Notes under the pieces: model-generated
What the model was told of the DNA's origin: nothing
The model's database searches: none
Seen by the model: only the letters and a program-made list of their open reading frames with translations
Source: Ilumatobacter sp.
GTDB taxonomy: Bacteria; Actinomycetota; Acidimicrobiia; Acidimicrobiales; Ilumatobacteraceae
Reading direction: 5' to 3'
Length of the DNA: 64,000 nucleotides
Assembly (NCBI RefSeq): GCF_030065885.1
Contig: NZ_JASJCS010000002.1
Span: 17,218-81,217 of the forward strand
Part shown: piece by piece, positions 24,950 to 32,265 of the stretch
How positions within the stretch are numbered: the stretch's first letter is position 1
How the letters are laid out: every line of letters begins with the position of its first letter
Translations under genes and position numbers: made by a program

Positions 24950-26104
24950 TCAGGCCAGTTGCGGGAGGACTTCCTCGGCGAGGCGGTGGAGCTGCGTCTC
25001 GACCTTGCGGTAGGGGTCGCCGGGCATGGCAGGGAACAGCGCCAGGTTCTCGATGCCGAGCTCGTCGCGGTACCAGGCGATGGTCTCGGCAACGTCGTCG
25101 GGAGACCCGACCACCCACGTGCGCTGGCGGTCCATCGAGTCGTCGAGCGTCGGGATCAGGCCCGGCTTGGCCGGCTTGCCGTCGTCGCCCATGTAGCCCT
25201 TGCTCCAGCCGTAGGGGCCGAGGAACTTCCAGAACTCGTCGTGACCGTTGCGCACCGACTCGATCGCCTGCTCGCGCGTGTCCTCGACGCACGTGCACAG
25301 CACCAGCATCCGCTTCTCCCCTCGCTCGAGCTCGCGCCCGTGCTTGTCGGCGTAGATCTCGGCGAAGCGCTCCCATCGCATCTTCACGAACGAGTGGTGG
25401 TTGTTCCAGAACACACCGCCCCATCCCGACACCGGTACCTGCTCGAGCGTCGGCGGGGACGTGATCGCCTGCCAGATCTCGTACGGGTACAGCGGGCGCG
25501 GCACCAACGAGAGCGTCTCGACGAAGCCGCCACGATCGGGGATGCCGGGCGGCGGGAAGTCGAACACCTCGCCGTGGAACGAGAACGACTCGTTGTCCAG
25601 CGCCCGGGTGATGACCTCCATCGCCTCGTCGAACATCTTCCGGTTCAGCTCGTCGGCTGCGACCTGGTCGGGGTTGTCGAAGCTGCCGATCTTCGTGCCG
25701 AGGGATTCGGCCTCGCGCGGCACGGTCCCTCGCCCCACACCGAGGATGCCCCGCCCGCCGGAGATGTTGTGGAGGGTCGCGAAGTCCTCGGCCAGCTTGA
25801 GTGGGTGCCACTGCGGCACGATGTTGAACGCCATGCCGATGCGAAGCCGCTCGGTGCGTTCGGCGAGGATCGCGCCGATCAGCAGGCCGTTCGGGATCAC
25901 CTCGTAGCCCTCGTACTGGAAGTGGTGCTCGGTCAGCCAGAACGAGTCGAACCCGAGGCGATCTGCGAGCACGCCGACGTCGAGGATCTGCTCGGTCGCC
26001 CGCCACACCTCGTGCTGGTCGTAGCGGCGGTCGGTCGGCGCCGGCGGGCCGGCACCCGCATCGGGCATCTCGACACCGCCGAAGAGGAACACCCCAGTGC
26101 GCAT
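24950..26104 (-). CDS. LLM-class flavin-dependent monooxygenase-like protein
   Basis: A 384-residue luciferase-like protein of the bacterial luciferase alkanal-monooxygenase branch rather than the short F420 branch. It has FDSFWLTEHHFQYEGYEVIP (the His pair typical of FMN-dependent members), RLRIGMAFNIVPQWHPLKLA, LHNISGGRGILGVGRG and VFWNNHHSFVKMRWERFAEI. It probably oxygenates or reduces an organic substrate with FMNH2 or F420H2. TACAGT lies six bases before the ATG, pointing to a leaderless transcript. The downstream nucleotidyltransferase gene may belong to the same transcript. The substrate is unknown. Confidence 0.82.
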   Translation of the reverse strand: MRTGVFLFGGVEMPDAGAGPPAPTDRRYDQHEVWRATEQILDVGVLADRLGFDSFWLTEHHFQYEGYEVIPNGLLIGAILAERTERLRIGMAFNIVPQWHPLKLAEDFATLHNISGGRGILGVGRGTVPREAESLGTKIGSFDNPDQVAADELNRKMFDEAMEVITRALDNESFSFHGEVFDFPPPGIPDRGGFVETLSLVPRPLYPYEIWQAITSPPTLEQVPVSGWGGVFWNNHHSFVKMRWERFAEIYADKHGRELERGEKRMLVLCTCVEDTREQAIESVRNGHDEFWKFLGPYGWSKGYMGDDGKPAKPGLIPTLDDSMDRQRTWVVGSPDDVAETIAWYRDELGIENLALFPAMPGDPYRKVETQLHRLAEEVLPQLA

Positions 26105-26110
26105 CTCGCT

Positions 26111-26116
26111 ACTGTA
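26111..26116 (-). promoter_or_regulatory. Leaderless -10 element for LLM gene
   Basis: Minus-strand TACAGT lies 6 nt before the ATG at 26104. Confidence 0.5.
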
Positions 26117-26149
26117 GAAGGCGCCCGATGCGCGGTCGACTCGACGTCG

Positions 26150-26458
26150 TCAGTCGCTCCTGTCGTGCTCGGTGATGCGCACCCGCTCGAACGCCGTGCA
26201 GCTCGCGATCCGTTCGAACGGCCCCATCGCCCTGGCCACCTCGTCGAGCTCGTGCTGTGGGATCGACTTCCAGGCCTCCATCGACTCCCACCAGATGACG
26301 GCCTGCACACGATGGACATCGTCGAGGCAGCACCACACTTCCTTCCGCACAAACCCGGGTTGGCGTTCGAGGAAGCGGGTCCAGTGGTGCTCCTCGACGC
26401 GGAGCCACTCGTCGCGGCTCTCGGGCGGCACGCTGAACGTGAGGAACTCGACCACCAT
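26150..26458 (-). CDS. TIGR03792-like small dimeric alpha-beta barrel protein
   Basis: A 102-residue protein: MVVEFLTFSVPPESRDEWLR at the N-terminus, then WTRFLERQPGFVRKEVW, VIWWESMEAWKSIP and LDEVARAMGPF. This resembles the TIGR03792 and antibiotic-biosynthesis-monooxygenase-type small alpha-beta barrels. Such proteins bind small hydrophobic ligands or act as cofactor-free oxygenases, but the subfamily is uncharacterised. The ATG at 26458 follows TAGCGT with 8-nt spacing. It diverges from the metallophosphoesterase gene. Nothing in its context gives a substrate. Confidence 0.65.
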   Translation of the reverse strand: MVVEFLTFSVPPESRDEWLRVEEHHWTRFLERQPGFVRKEVWCCLDDVHRVQAVIWWESMEAWKSIPQHELDEVARAMGPFERIASCTAFERVRITEHDRSD

Positions 26459-26466
26459 GGCCTGCG

Positions 26467-26515
26467 ACGCTAGTCGGAGGCACCGTGCCACCCTCCCGGA
26501 CGGATCTCCTACTGT
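26467..26515. promoter_or_regulatory. Divergent leaderless -10 elements
   Basis: Minus-strand TAGCGT (26467-26472) lies 8 nt before the ATG at 26458. Plus-strand TACTGT (26510-26515) lies 7 nt before the ATG at 26523. Confidence 0.5.
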
Positions 26516-26522
26516 GACCGGG

Positions 26523-27338
26523 ATGCGGATCGCACAGATCACCGACTGCCACATCGTCGACGAGGGTGCGCTCATGGCGGATCGCGTCGACTCGGCCGAT
26601 CGGTTGACGCACGTCGTCGATGTGGTGAACGCGTTCCGCCCAGCGGTCGATCTCGTGCTGCTGACCGGTGACCTCGTGAACGACGGCACGAGCAGCCAGT
26701 ACGACCGGCTGGACACGATCCTCGGCCGGCTGCACCCGCCGGCGGTGCCGGTGATGGGCAACCACGACGATCGATCCGAGCTGCGCGCTCGCCATCCCGA
26801 CGTGCTTCCCGCCGGCACCCCGGCGGACCCGATCGACTTCACCGTGGACGAGCACCCGCTGCGCATCGTGGTCCTCGACACCACGATTCCGGGCGAGCAC
26901 CGGGGCATGCTCAGCGACGACCAGCTGTCATGGCTCGACGACACGCTCGCCGATCGACCTGACCACCCGACGATCATCGCCCAGCACCACCCGCCGTTCC
27001 GCACGGGCCTCGAACGGATGGATGCGTACGGGCTGACCGGATCCGCCGAGGAGGCGGCGGTCGTGCAGCGCCACCCACACGTCGAAGCGGTCGTGTGCGG
27101 CCATCTGCACCGGACGATCCACACCCGATTCGGCGGCACCGTGGCGAGTTGCTGGCCGGCGACGGCGGCCCAGCTCCACCTCGGGCTCGACGACGGGCCG
27201 GTCGCCTACACCGATGCGCCGCCTGCGTTCGCGCTCCACGATTGGGACGCGCGATCTGGTCTCCGTTCGCACGCGGTCGAGGTGGGCGGCCACGACCGAT
27301 GGATCCCGAGCTGGAGCGAGCATGTTCCGGTTGTGTGA
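26523..27338 (+). CDS. Metallophosphoesterase (CpdA/Icc-like)
   Basis: A 271-residue calcineurin-like phosphoesterase. In order it shows AQITDCHIV (metal Asp and His), VLLTGDLVNDG, VPVMGNHDDR, IIAQHHPPFRTG and VVCGHLHRTIH, the complete five-block dimetal site. The organisation matches class III cyclic nucleotide phosphodiesterases such as CpdA. Substrates in this family vary (cAMP, other phosphodiesters, phospholipid-derived esters), so the exact activity is uncertain. No signal peptide is present. The ATG follows TACTGT at seven bases. The residues after 230 (RSHAVEVGGHDRWIPSWSEH) are an unconserved tail. Confidence 0.85.
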   Translation: MRIAQITDCHIVDEGALMADRVDSADRLTHVVDVVNAFRPAVDLVLLTGDLVNDGTSSQYDRLDTILGRLHPPAVPVMGNHDDRSELRARHPDVLPAGTPADPIDFTVDEHPLRIVVLDTTIPGEHRGMLSDDQLSWLDDTLADRPDHPTIIAQHHPPFRTGLERMDAYGLTGSAEEAAVVQRHPHVEAVVCGHLHRTIHTRFGGTVASCWPATAAQLHLGLDDGPVAYTDAPPAFALHDWDARSGLRSHAVEVGGHDRWIPSWSEHVPVV

Positions 27339-27399
27339 ACGGCCCGTGAACCGTCGCGCCGCGACGGGGCTTCGTGGTGAGGCGCCGGATCGCGCGGGC

Positions 27400-27405
27400 T
27401 ACGGT
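27400..27405 (+). promoter_or_regulatory. Candidate -10 element upstream of the ABC/Rieske operon
   Basis: TACGGT lies 44 bases before the ATPase start at 27450. An ATG at 27415 follows it by nine bases and opens a 14-codon frame (MRYRGERTGRDRCR, 27415-27459) that overlaps the ATPase start. It could be a leaderless leader peptide. Confidence 0.4.
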
Positions 27406-27449
27406 GCATCTGCGATGCGGTACAGGGGCGAGCGAACGGGTCGGGATCG

Positions 27450-28205
27450 GTGTCGGTGACCAGCGCCGTGGGCACCGAGTCCCTGTCGTTCCAGGGCATC
27501 GGGATGGTCTTCCCCGACGGCACCGAGGCCGTGCGCGACGTCTCGTTCGACGTCAGCAAGGGCGAGTTCGTCACCATCGTCGGCCCCTCCGGCTGCGGCA
27601 AGTCGACGCTGCTGAAGATCGCCTCGGGTCTCCTCGAGCCGACCTCCGGCACCGTCGAGGTCGATCGACAACGGATCGGCTACGTGTTCCAGGACGCGAC
27701 GCTGCTCCACTGGCGCACCGTGCTCGGCAACGTCGAGCTGTTCGGCGAGCTCCACGACGTCCCCAAGGACGAGCGCCGACGGAAGGCGCACGAGGCGATC
27801 CAGCTCGTCGGGCTGTCGGGGTTCGAGAACCACTACCCGAAGTCGCTCTCGGGCGGCATGAAGATGCGGGCATCGCTCGCCCGCACGCTGACGCTCAGCC
27901 CCCCGGTGTTCCTGTTCGACGAGCCGTTCGGCGCGGTGGACGAGATCACCCGAGAGCACCTGAACGAGGAGACGCAGCAGCTCTTCCAGAGCGAGGGGTT
28001 CGCCGGCCTGTTCATCACCCACAGCATCAGCGAGGCGGTGTTCATGAGCACCCGGGTGCTGGTGATGTCGGCACGGCCCGGCCGGATCGTGGCCGAGTTC
28101 GAGGTGCCGTTCGAGTACCCGCGATCGCCCGAGCTGCGGTTCGACGCCGACTTCGCCCGGCTGAGCGGCGAGATCTCCCACGAGCTGCGAGGATCCCACG
28201 CATGA
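27450..28205 (+). CDS. ABC importer ATPase, NitT/SsuB/TauB type
   Basis: A 251-residue ATPase. VGPSGCGKSTLLKIASGLLE is Walker A. The Q-loop region reads IGYVFQDATLLHWRTVLGNV, the signature is SLSGGMKMRASLARTL, the Walker B VFLFDEPFGAVDEIT, and the switch His is in LFITHSISEAVFMS. The Q-loop and signature variants match the nitrate/sulfonate/bicarbonate/taurine branch. It couples ATP to uptake of a small anionic organic compound through the permease encoded next, whose ATG overlaps the stop codon (ATGA). GTG is the start; the upstream sequence is a weak ribosome site. Confidence 0.88.
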   Translation: MSVTSAVGTESLSFQGIGMVFPDGTEAVRDVSFDVSKGEFVTIVGPSGCGKSTLLKIASGLLEPTSGTVEVDRQRIGYVFQDATLLHWRTVLGNVELFGELHDVPKDERRRKAHEAIQLVGLSGFENHYPKSLSGGMKMRASLARTLTLSPPVFLFDEPFGAVDEITREHLNEETQQLFQSEGFAGLFITHSISEAVFMSTRVLVMSARPGRIVAEFEVPFEYPRSPELRFDADFARLSGEISHELRGSHA

Positions 28206-29080
28206 CGGTCACCGATCAGCAGGCCGGCACCGGCGCGACGCCCACCAACGTGTCGCTCGACGACGTGCCCGTCGTCCCCGCCGGGCCCAGCCGCGCGAAG
28301 ACGATCGCGCTCAACGTCCTGCCGCCCGTCGTGCTCGGCATCCTGGTGCTGGCGGGCTGGTACTTCGTCTCGTATGTCATGCTCGACGACACCCGCCGCT
28401 TCCTGCTCGAGCCGCCGCATCTCGTGCTCGAGGTCGGGTTCCTCGACTGGGACAACTTCTCCGAGATCCTCCAGGGCCTGTGGTCGAGCACCAGGGTCGC
28501 CGTCATCGGCCTCACCATCTCGATCGCGATCGGGTTCTCGCTTGCGATCATCATGAGCCAGTCGAAGCTGTTCGAGCGGGCGATCTTCCCGTACATGGTG
28601 ACGCTCCAAGCGATCCCGATCCTCGCGATCGTGCCGCTGATCAGCTTCTGGTGGGGCACGGGGCAACGCTCACGCGTCGTGGTGTGCATCATCATCTCGC
28701 TCTTCCCGATCATCGTGAACACGCTGTTCGGGCTGCAGTCGGCCGAGCGGGGCATGCACGACCTGTTCACCCTCCACCGCGCGTCGCGGCTCACACGGCT
28801 GCGCAAGCTCATGTTCCCCGCCGCACTGCCGGCCATCTTCGCCGGCCTCCGCATCTCGGCCGGCCTGTCGGTGATCGGTGCGATCGTCGGCGACTTCTTC
28901 TTCGGCCGCGGCGACGTGGGCATCGGCCAGCTGCTCCGCCGCTACGCCAACAACCTCGACGGCGAGCAGCTGCTGGCCTCGGTGATCATGTCCTCGGTGC
29001 TCGGTGTGGCCGTCTTCCTGCTCTTCGGCTGGATCCAGAACCGTGTGATCGGCAAGTGGTACGACGCGGCCGGCGCGTGA
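28202..29080 (+). CDS. ABC importer permease (SsuC/TauC-like)
   Basis: A 292-residue integral membrane protein. A hydrophilic N-terminus of about 30 residues (TGATPTNVSLDDVP) precedes helix 1 (IALNVLPPVVLGILVLAGWY). Further helices include RVAVIGLTISIAIGFSLAII and SSVLGVAVFLLFGWI. The ATPase-contact EAA-like loop is in HRASRLTRLRKLMFPAALPA, where the permease engages the NBD, followed by IFAGLRISAGLSVIGAIVGD. This pattern is the SsuC/TauC/NitT family. It forms the channel of the importer with the adjacent ATPase and presumably the lipoprotein at 29133. The ATG overlaps the ATPase stop by four bases. Confidence 0.87.
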   Translation: MTVTDQQAGTGATPTNVSLDDVPVVPAGPSRAKTIALNVLPPVVLGILVLAGWYFVSYVMLDDTRRFLLEPPHLVLEVGFLDWDNFSEILQGLWSSTRVAVIGLTISIAIGFSLAIIMSQSKLFERAIFPYMVTLQAIPILAIVPLISFWWGTGQRSRVVVCIIISLFPIIVNTLFGLQSAERGMHDLFTLHRASRLTRLRKLMFPAALPAIFAGLRISAGLSVIGAIVGDFFFGRGDVGIGQLLRRYANNLDGEQLLASVIMSSVLGVAVFLLFGWIQNRVIGKWYDAAGA

Positions 29081-29132
29081 GCCACGACATTCTCAACCAC
29101 CCACTGCATCGAACGAACCCTGGGGAGGGGTC

Positions 29133-30371
29133 ATGAAGAGGAACAGACGATCACGGATCGTTGCAACCGTGCTGGCCTTCGGTGTCATCGCCGCCGCATG
29201 TGGCGACGATGACGACGACGCGACCGACACGACCGAAGCCGAGACCACCGACGCCGACGACGGAGCGGACGGCGACACCACCGACGGCACCGACGCAGAC
29301 GCCGACGCGGACGCCGGTGATGGTGGTGGTGAGTCGGCGGTGGGTGTTGATCTGTCGGGTGTGTGTCCGAGTCCGTTGGTGGTGCAGACGGATTGGTTCC
29401 CCGAGGCTGAGCACGGGATGCTGTACGAGTTGATCGGTGACGATTACACGGTCGATACGGACAACAAGATCGTGTCGGGTTCGATGGTGTTGGGTGGTCA
29501 GGATCTGGGGATCGATTTCGAGGTCCGCACGGGTGGTCCGGCGATCGGGTTCGCGCCGGTGGCGTCGTACATGGCGACCGATGATTCGATCCATCTCGGC
29601 TATGCGACGACCGATGGGCAGATCCTGCGGTTCGAGGAGACGCCGTTGTTGTCGGTGTTGGCGCCGTTGGAGCAGAACCCGCAGATCATCATGTGGGATC
29701 CCGAGACGTACCCCGATGTCGAGACGATCGCGGATCTCGGTGAGGCCGGGGTGACGATCAACTTGTTCGCGGGTGGCACGTTCGCGGACGTGTTCGTCGC
29801 CCAGGGGATCTGGTCGGAGGATCAGATCGATCCGTCCTATGACGGTTCGCCGGCGCGGTTCATCTCAGAGGGCGGCGCGATCGCCCAGCAGGGCTTCGCG
29901 TCAGCGGAGGTGTACACCTACGAGTTCGAGTTCGAGGAGTGGGGTAAGCCGGTTGCGTTCCAGACCCTGCACGATGCCGGGTTCCAGGTGTACTCACAGA
30001 CGATCGGGGTGCGTCCCGCCGACCTCGAGACGCTGCGGCCCTGTCTGGAGCAGGTGGTGCCGATCATGCAGCAGGCCGTGGTCGATTACTCGGCGTCGCC
30101 TGATCGGGCGAACGCGATCATCGTCGACGCGGTCGAGCAGTACGCCGACTTCTGGGTGTACAGCCCCGAGCTGGCCGACTTCTCGATCGCCAAGCAGACC
30201 GAGCTCGGCCTGGTCGGCAACGGTCCCGACTCGACGGTCGGCAACATGGAAGAAGCCCGCGTCCAGACCGTCATCGACCAGGTCCGCGACGCCGGCCTCG
30301 ACATCCCCGACGACCTCGGCGTCGACGACCTGATCACCAACGAGTTCATCGACGACAGCATCGGATTCTGA
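29133..30371 (+). CDS. ABC substrate-binding lipoprotein (NitT/TauA/ThiY type) with mosaic codon usage
   Basis: A 412-residue protein. Residues 1-23 form a lipoprotein signal with lipobox AAAC. An acidic linker (Asp, Glu, Thr, Ala) covers about residues 24-65. The binding domain follows, with PLVVQTDWFPEAEHGMLYEL, FEVRTGGPAIGFAPVASYMA, INLFAGGTFADVFVAQGIW and LPxDLG-like ends. It would be tethered outside the membrane and deliver a solute to the 28202 permease. A very strong ribosome site (GGGGAGGGG) precedes the ATG. Codons from about 29317 to 30110 end mostly in G or T (GAT, GGT, GTG, TTG), while both flanks use GAC, GGC and GTC. Ligand unknown; the Rieske gene downstream suggests an aromatic acid. 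Confidence 0.85.
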   Translation: MKRNRRSRIVATVLAFGVIAAACGDDDDDATDTTEAETTDADDGADGDTTDGTDADADADAGDGGGESAVGVDLSGVCPSPLVVQTDWFPEAEHGMLYELIGDDYTVDTDNKIVSGSMVLGGQDLGIDFEVRTGGPAIGFAPVASYMATDDSIHLGYATTDGQILRFEETPLLSVLAPLEQNPQIIMWDPETYPDVETIADLGEAGVTINLFAGGTFADVFVAQGIWSEDQIDPSYDGSPARFISEGGAIAQQGFASAEVYTYEFEFEEWGKPVAFQTLHDAGFQVYSQTIGVRPADLETLRPCLEQVVPIMQQAVVDYSASPDRANAIIVDAVEQYADFWVYSPELADFSIAKQTELGLVGNGPDSTVGNMEEARVQTVIDQVRDAGLDIPDDLGVDDLITNEFIDDSIGF

Positions 30372-30399
30372 CGGCGACCTGACCACGATCCCGTGCCGC

Positions 30400-30433
30400 A
30401 CCGGGGGCCGGCGCTCACGCGCCGGTCCCCGGT
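30400..30433. terminator. 15-bp stem-loop between binding-protein and Rieske genes
   Basis: Arms at 30400-30414 and 30419-30433 pair over 15 bp with one G-U, closed by a TCAC loop. There is no T-tract. It sits 29 bases after the binding-protein stop and 42 bases before the Rieske gene. It may be an attenuator, or a 3' stabiliser that raises binding-protein mRNA above the rest of the operon. Confidence 0.6.
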
Positions 30434-30474
30434 CCGCGTGATGTGGTCGATCGCCGATTTGGGAGACTGCACCG

Positions 30475-31710
30475 ATGGGCAACTCGAGCGGGGACGGCCG
30501 GGCGTACGGGCGAGCCACCGGGTCCTGGGACAGCGAGCTCGTCGAGGTCGGCGCCGGCACCCCGTCGGGCGAGCTGCTGCGGCGGTACTGGCACCCGTTT
30601 GCACGGTCGAGTGAGGCCACGGCGGTGCCCCGGGAGGTCCGGGTGCTCGGCGAGGATCTCGTCCTGTTCCGCACCCTCGACGGCGCGCCCGGCCTGGTCA
30701 CGCCGCGGTGCTGTCATCGCGGCACGACGCTGTACTACGGCAAGGTCGAAGCGGAAGGGATCCGCTGCCCGTACCACGGTTGGCTGTTCGCCGAGGACGG
30801 CCGCTGTCTCGATCAGCCGTGCGAACCCGACCGCGGCCGCAACCGTGACTCGTACCGCCAGCCCTGGTATCCGGTCGTCGAGTACCACGGGTTGGTCTTC
30901 GCCTACCTCGGGCCGGCCGACAAGCAGCCGGTGTTCCCCCGCTACGACATCTTCGAGGGCCTCGACCCCGACACGGAGGAGATCGTGATCGTCGATCACT
31001 TCGCGTTCGGCGGCCCCTCCGATGCGCCGTGCAACTGGTTCCAGACGCACGAGAACGCGATGGACCCGTATCACGTGTTCATCCTGCACAACGCGATCAG
31101 CGGGCCGCAGTTCGACCCGAGGCTCGAGATCTGGCCGCAGATCGACTGGCAGCGCAACGACATCGGGGTCACGGCGACACAGGACCGCGAGCTCCCCGAC
31201 GGCACGACGCTGCACCGCATCACCGAAGTCCGCATGCCGACGATGCGTGTGATCCCGACCCCGACGCTGACGGTGCTCGGCACGACCAACAACCTCTCGT
31301 GGGCCCTGCCGATCGACGACACCAACACGCGGGTGTACGCGATGGTGCGCAAGCCGAGGGGCCGCCCGCCGCAGGGCCTTCCGGTGTACGGCGACGGCAA
31401 GAGTTGGTTCGACCTGACCGACGACGAGCACCAGCGCTACCCCGGCGACTACGAGGCGCAGGTGGGACAGGGCGCGATCACGCTGCACTCCGAGGAGCGA
31501 CTGTCGTCGAGCGACCGCGGCGTGTCGATGGTCCGCCGCCAGTTCAAGGAGCAGGTTCGACGTGTGGCCGACGGACTCGACCCGGCCGGGGTGGAGTTCG
31601 ACGAGTCCCGTGCCGTGCAGTCGGTGATCGCCGGCAACTACATCGTCGGCCCCGAGACCGACCTGTCGACGATCCCCCTCGCACACACGCTCGAGCAGCC
31701 CGCCGACTGA
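30475..31710 (+). CDS. Rieske non-heme iron oxygenase, alpha subunit (LigXa/phthalate-dioxygenase-like)
   Basis: A 411-residue oxygenase. The Rieske cluster is bound by C79-x-H81 (PRCCHRGT) and C98-P-Y-H101 (RCPYHGW). The mononuclear iron site is E193, D197, H200 and H205 in THENAMDPYHVFILH. The domain order and length fit the single-subunit phthalate/vanillate/LigXa group, which dihydroxylates or O-demethylates aromatic rings. No reductase gene is adjacent, so electrons must come from an unlinked reductase. It follows an ABC importer, separated from it by the hairpin. Codon use returns to the window's norm. The start ATG has no strong ribosome site. Confidence 0.88.
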   Translation: MGNSSGDGRAYGRATGSWDSELVEVGAGTPSGELLRRYWHPFARSSEATAVPREVRVLGEDLVLFRTLDGAPGLVTPRCCHRGTTLYYGKVEAEGIRCPYHGWLFAEDGRCLDQPCEPDRGRNRDSYRQPWYPVVEYHGLVFAYLGPADKQPVFPRYDIFEGLDPDTEEIVIVDHFAFGGPSDAPCNWFQTHENAMDPYHVFILHNAISGPQFDPRLEIWPQIDWQRNDIGVTATQDRELPDGTTLHRITEVRMPTMRVIPTPTLTVLGTTNNLSWALPIDDTNTRVYAMVRKPRGRPPQGLPVYGDGKSWFDLTDDEHQRYPGDYEAQVGQGAITLHSEERLSSSDRGVSMVRRQFKEQVRRVADGLDPAGVEFDESRAVQSVIAGNYIVGPETDLSTIPLAHTLEQPAD

Positions 31711-31730
31711 ACCGCTCGCGTATCGACTCG

Positions 31731-31780
31731 GCCGATCCGGCTCGGCCGGACGGCGAAGCAAGATCAACTCAGTCGCGGGT
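31731..31780. repeat. Copy A1 of a 50-bp duplicated 3' end
   Basis: A 50-base segment starting GCCGATCCGGCTCGGCCGG is 48/50 identical to 31850-31899. It duplicates the terminal codons and stop of the minus-strand PTPS-like gene together with the hairpin TCCGGC-TCG-GCCGGA. It lies in the gap after the Rieske gene. Confidence 0.85.
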
Positions 31781-31813
31781 GTACTCGGGCGAGCGTCGAA
31801 GCGGCGGGGCCGA

Positions 31814-31899
31814 GGCGCCGCTGCGGAGACGGTGAGCTCGGGAGGTGGAGCCGATCCGGCTCGGCCGGACGGCGAAGCCCGATCAACTCAGTCGCGGGT
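31814..31899. repeat. Repeat family copy A2 at a convergent junction
   Basis: This begins GGCGCCGCTGCGGAGAC (31814-31830), includes GATCCGGCTCGGCCGGA with a CCGGC/GCCGG stem, then GGCGAAGCCCG, and its end overlaps the stop codon (TCA, 31888-31890) of the PTPS-like gene. It matches 61615-61707 at roughly 80% over 71 bases by hand alignment. The stem may act as a bidirectional terminator. Confidence 0.75.
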
Positions 31900-32265
31900 C
31901 AGCTCGACGATGCGGCACCGGTCGAACTCGCTGGCCTCCTCGAGCGAGACCGAGTGCAGCGTCGGGAGCTCGACGACGAGGGCGTCCCACAGCCGGCGGA
32001 CGATCTCTTCGACGGTCGGCTCGCGGTCCCACAACAGCGGCGTGTAGCCCTTCCACTCCCCCACGTCCTCGCTCGTGAGGTAGTGGTGGCGCCACGGTTC
32101 GACGGTCCGGAGCAGGAGATGCTCGAGGTCGTCGGCCGGGTACACCTTGTCGCCGCCGGGGTCCCCGGCGAGGGTGGCGGACACGGTCCAGGCGTGCGTG
32201 TGGATCAAGCCGTCGACGCGGTGGCCCCACCGGGCCTGCACCGATGCGCTCAGCGTCATCCGCAT
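31888..32265 (-). CDS. 6-pyruvoyl-tetrahydropterin synthase-like protein
   Basis: A 125-residue protein. WGHRVDGLIHTHAWTVSATL carries the His of strand 1 and the HxH zinc pair of the PTPS/QueD fold. EPTVEEIVRRLWDALV and VSLEEASEFDRCRIVELTRD complete the pattern, with a Glu where the family binds the pterin. True PTPS and QueD enzymes make 6-pyruvoyl-tetrahydropterin or 6-carboxy-tetrahydropterin; the divergent middle leaves the reaction open. The ATG overlaps the stop of the upstream flavoprotein (ATGA), so they are co-translated. The C-terminal codons are duplicated in repeat A1. Confidence 0.65.
   Translation of the reverse strand: MRMTLSASVQARWGHRVDGLIHTHAWTVSATLAGDPGGDKVYPADDLEHLLLRTVEPWRHHYLTSEDVGEWKGYTPLLWDREPTVEEIVRRLWDALVVELPTLHSVSLEEASEFDRCRIVELTRD

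Noticed and set aside
29317..30110. Explaining the codon island as a misassembly.
   Set aside because: The reading frame is continuous and the protein is a coherent binding domain, so recombination is simpler, though not proven.
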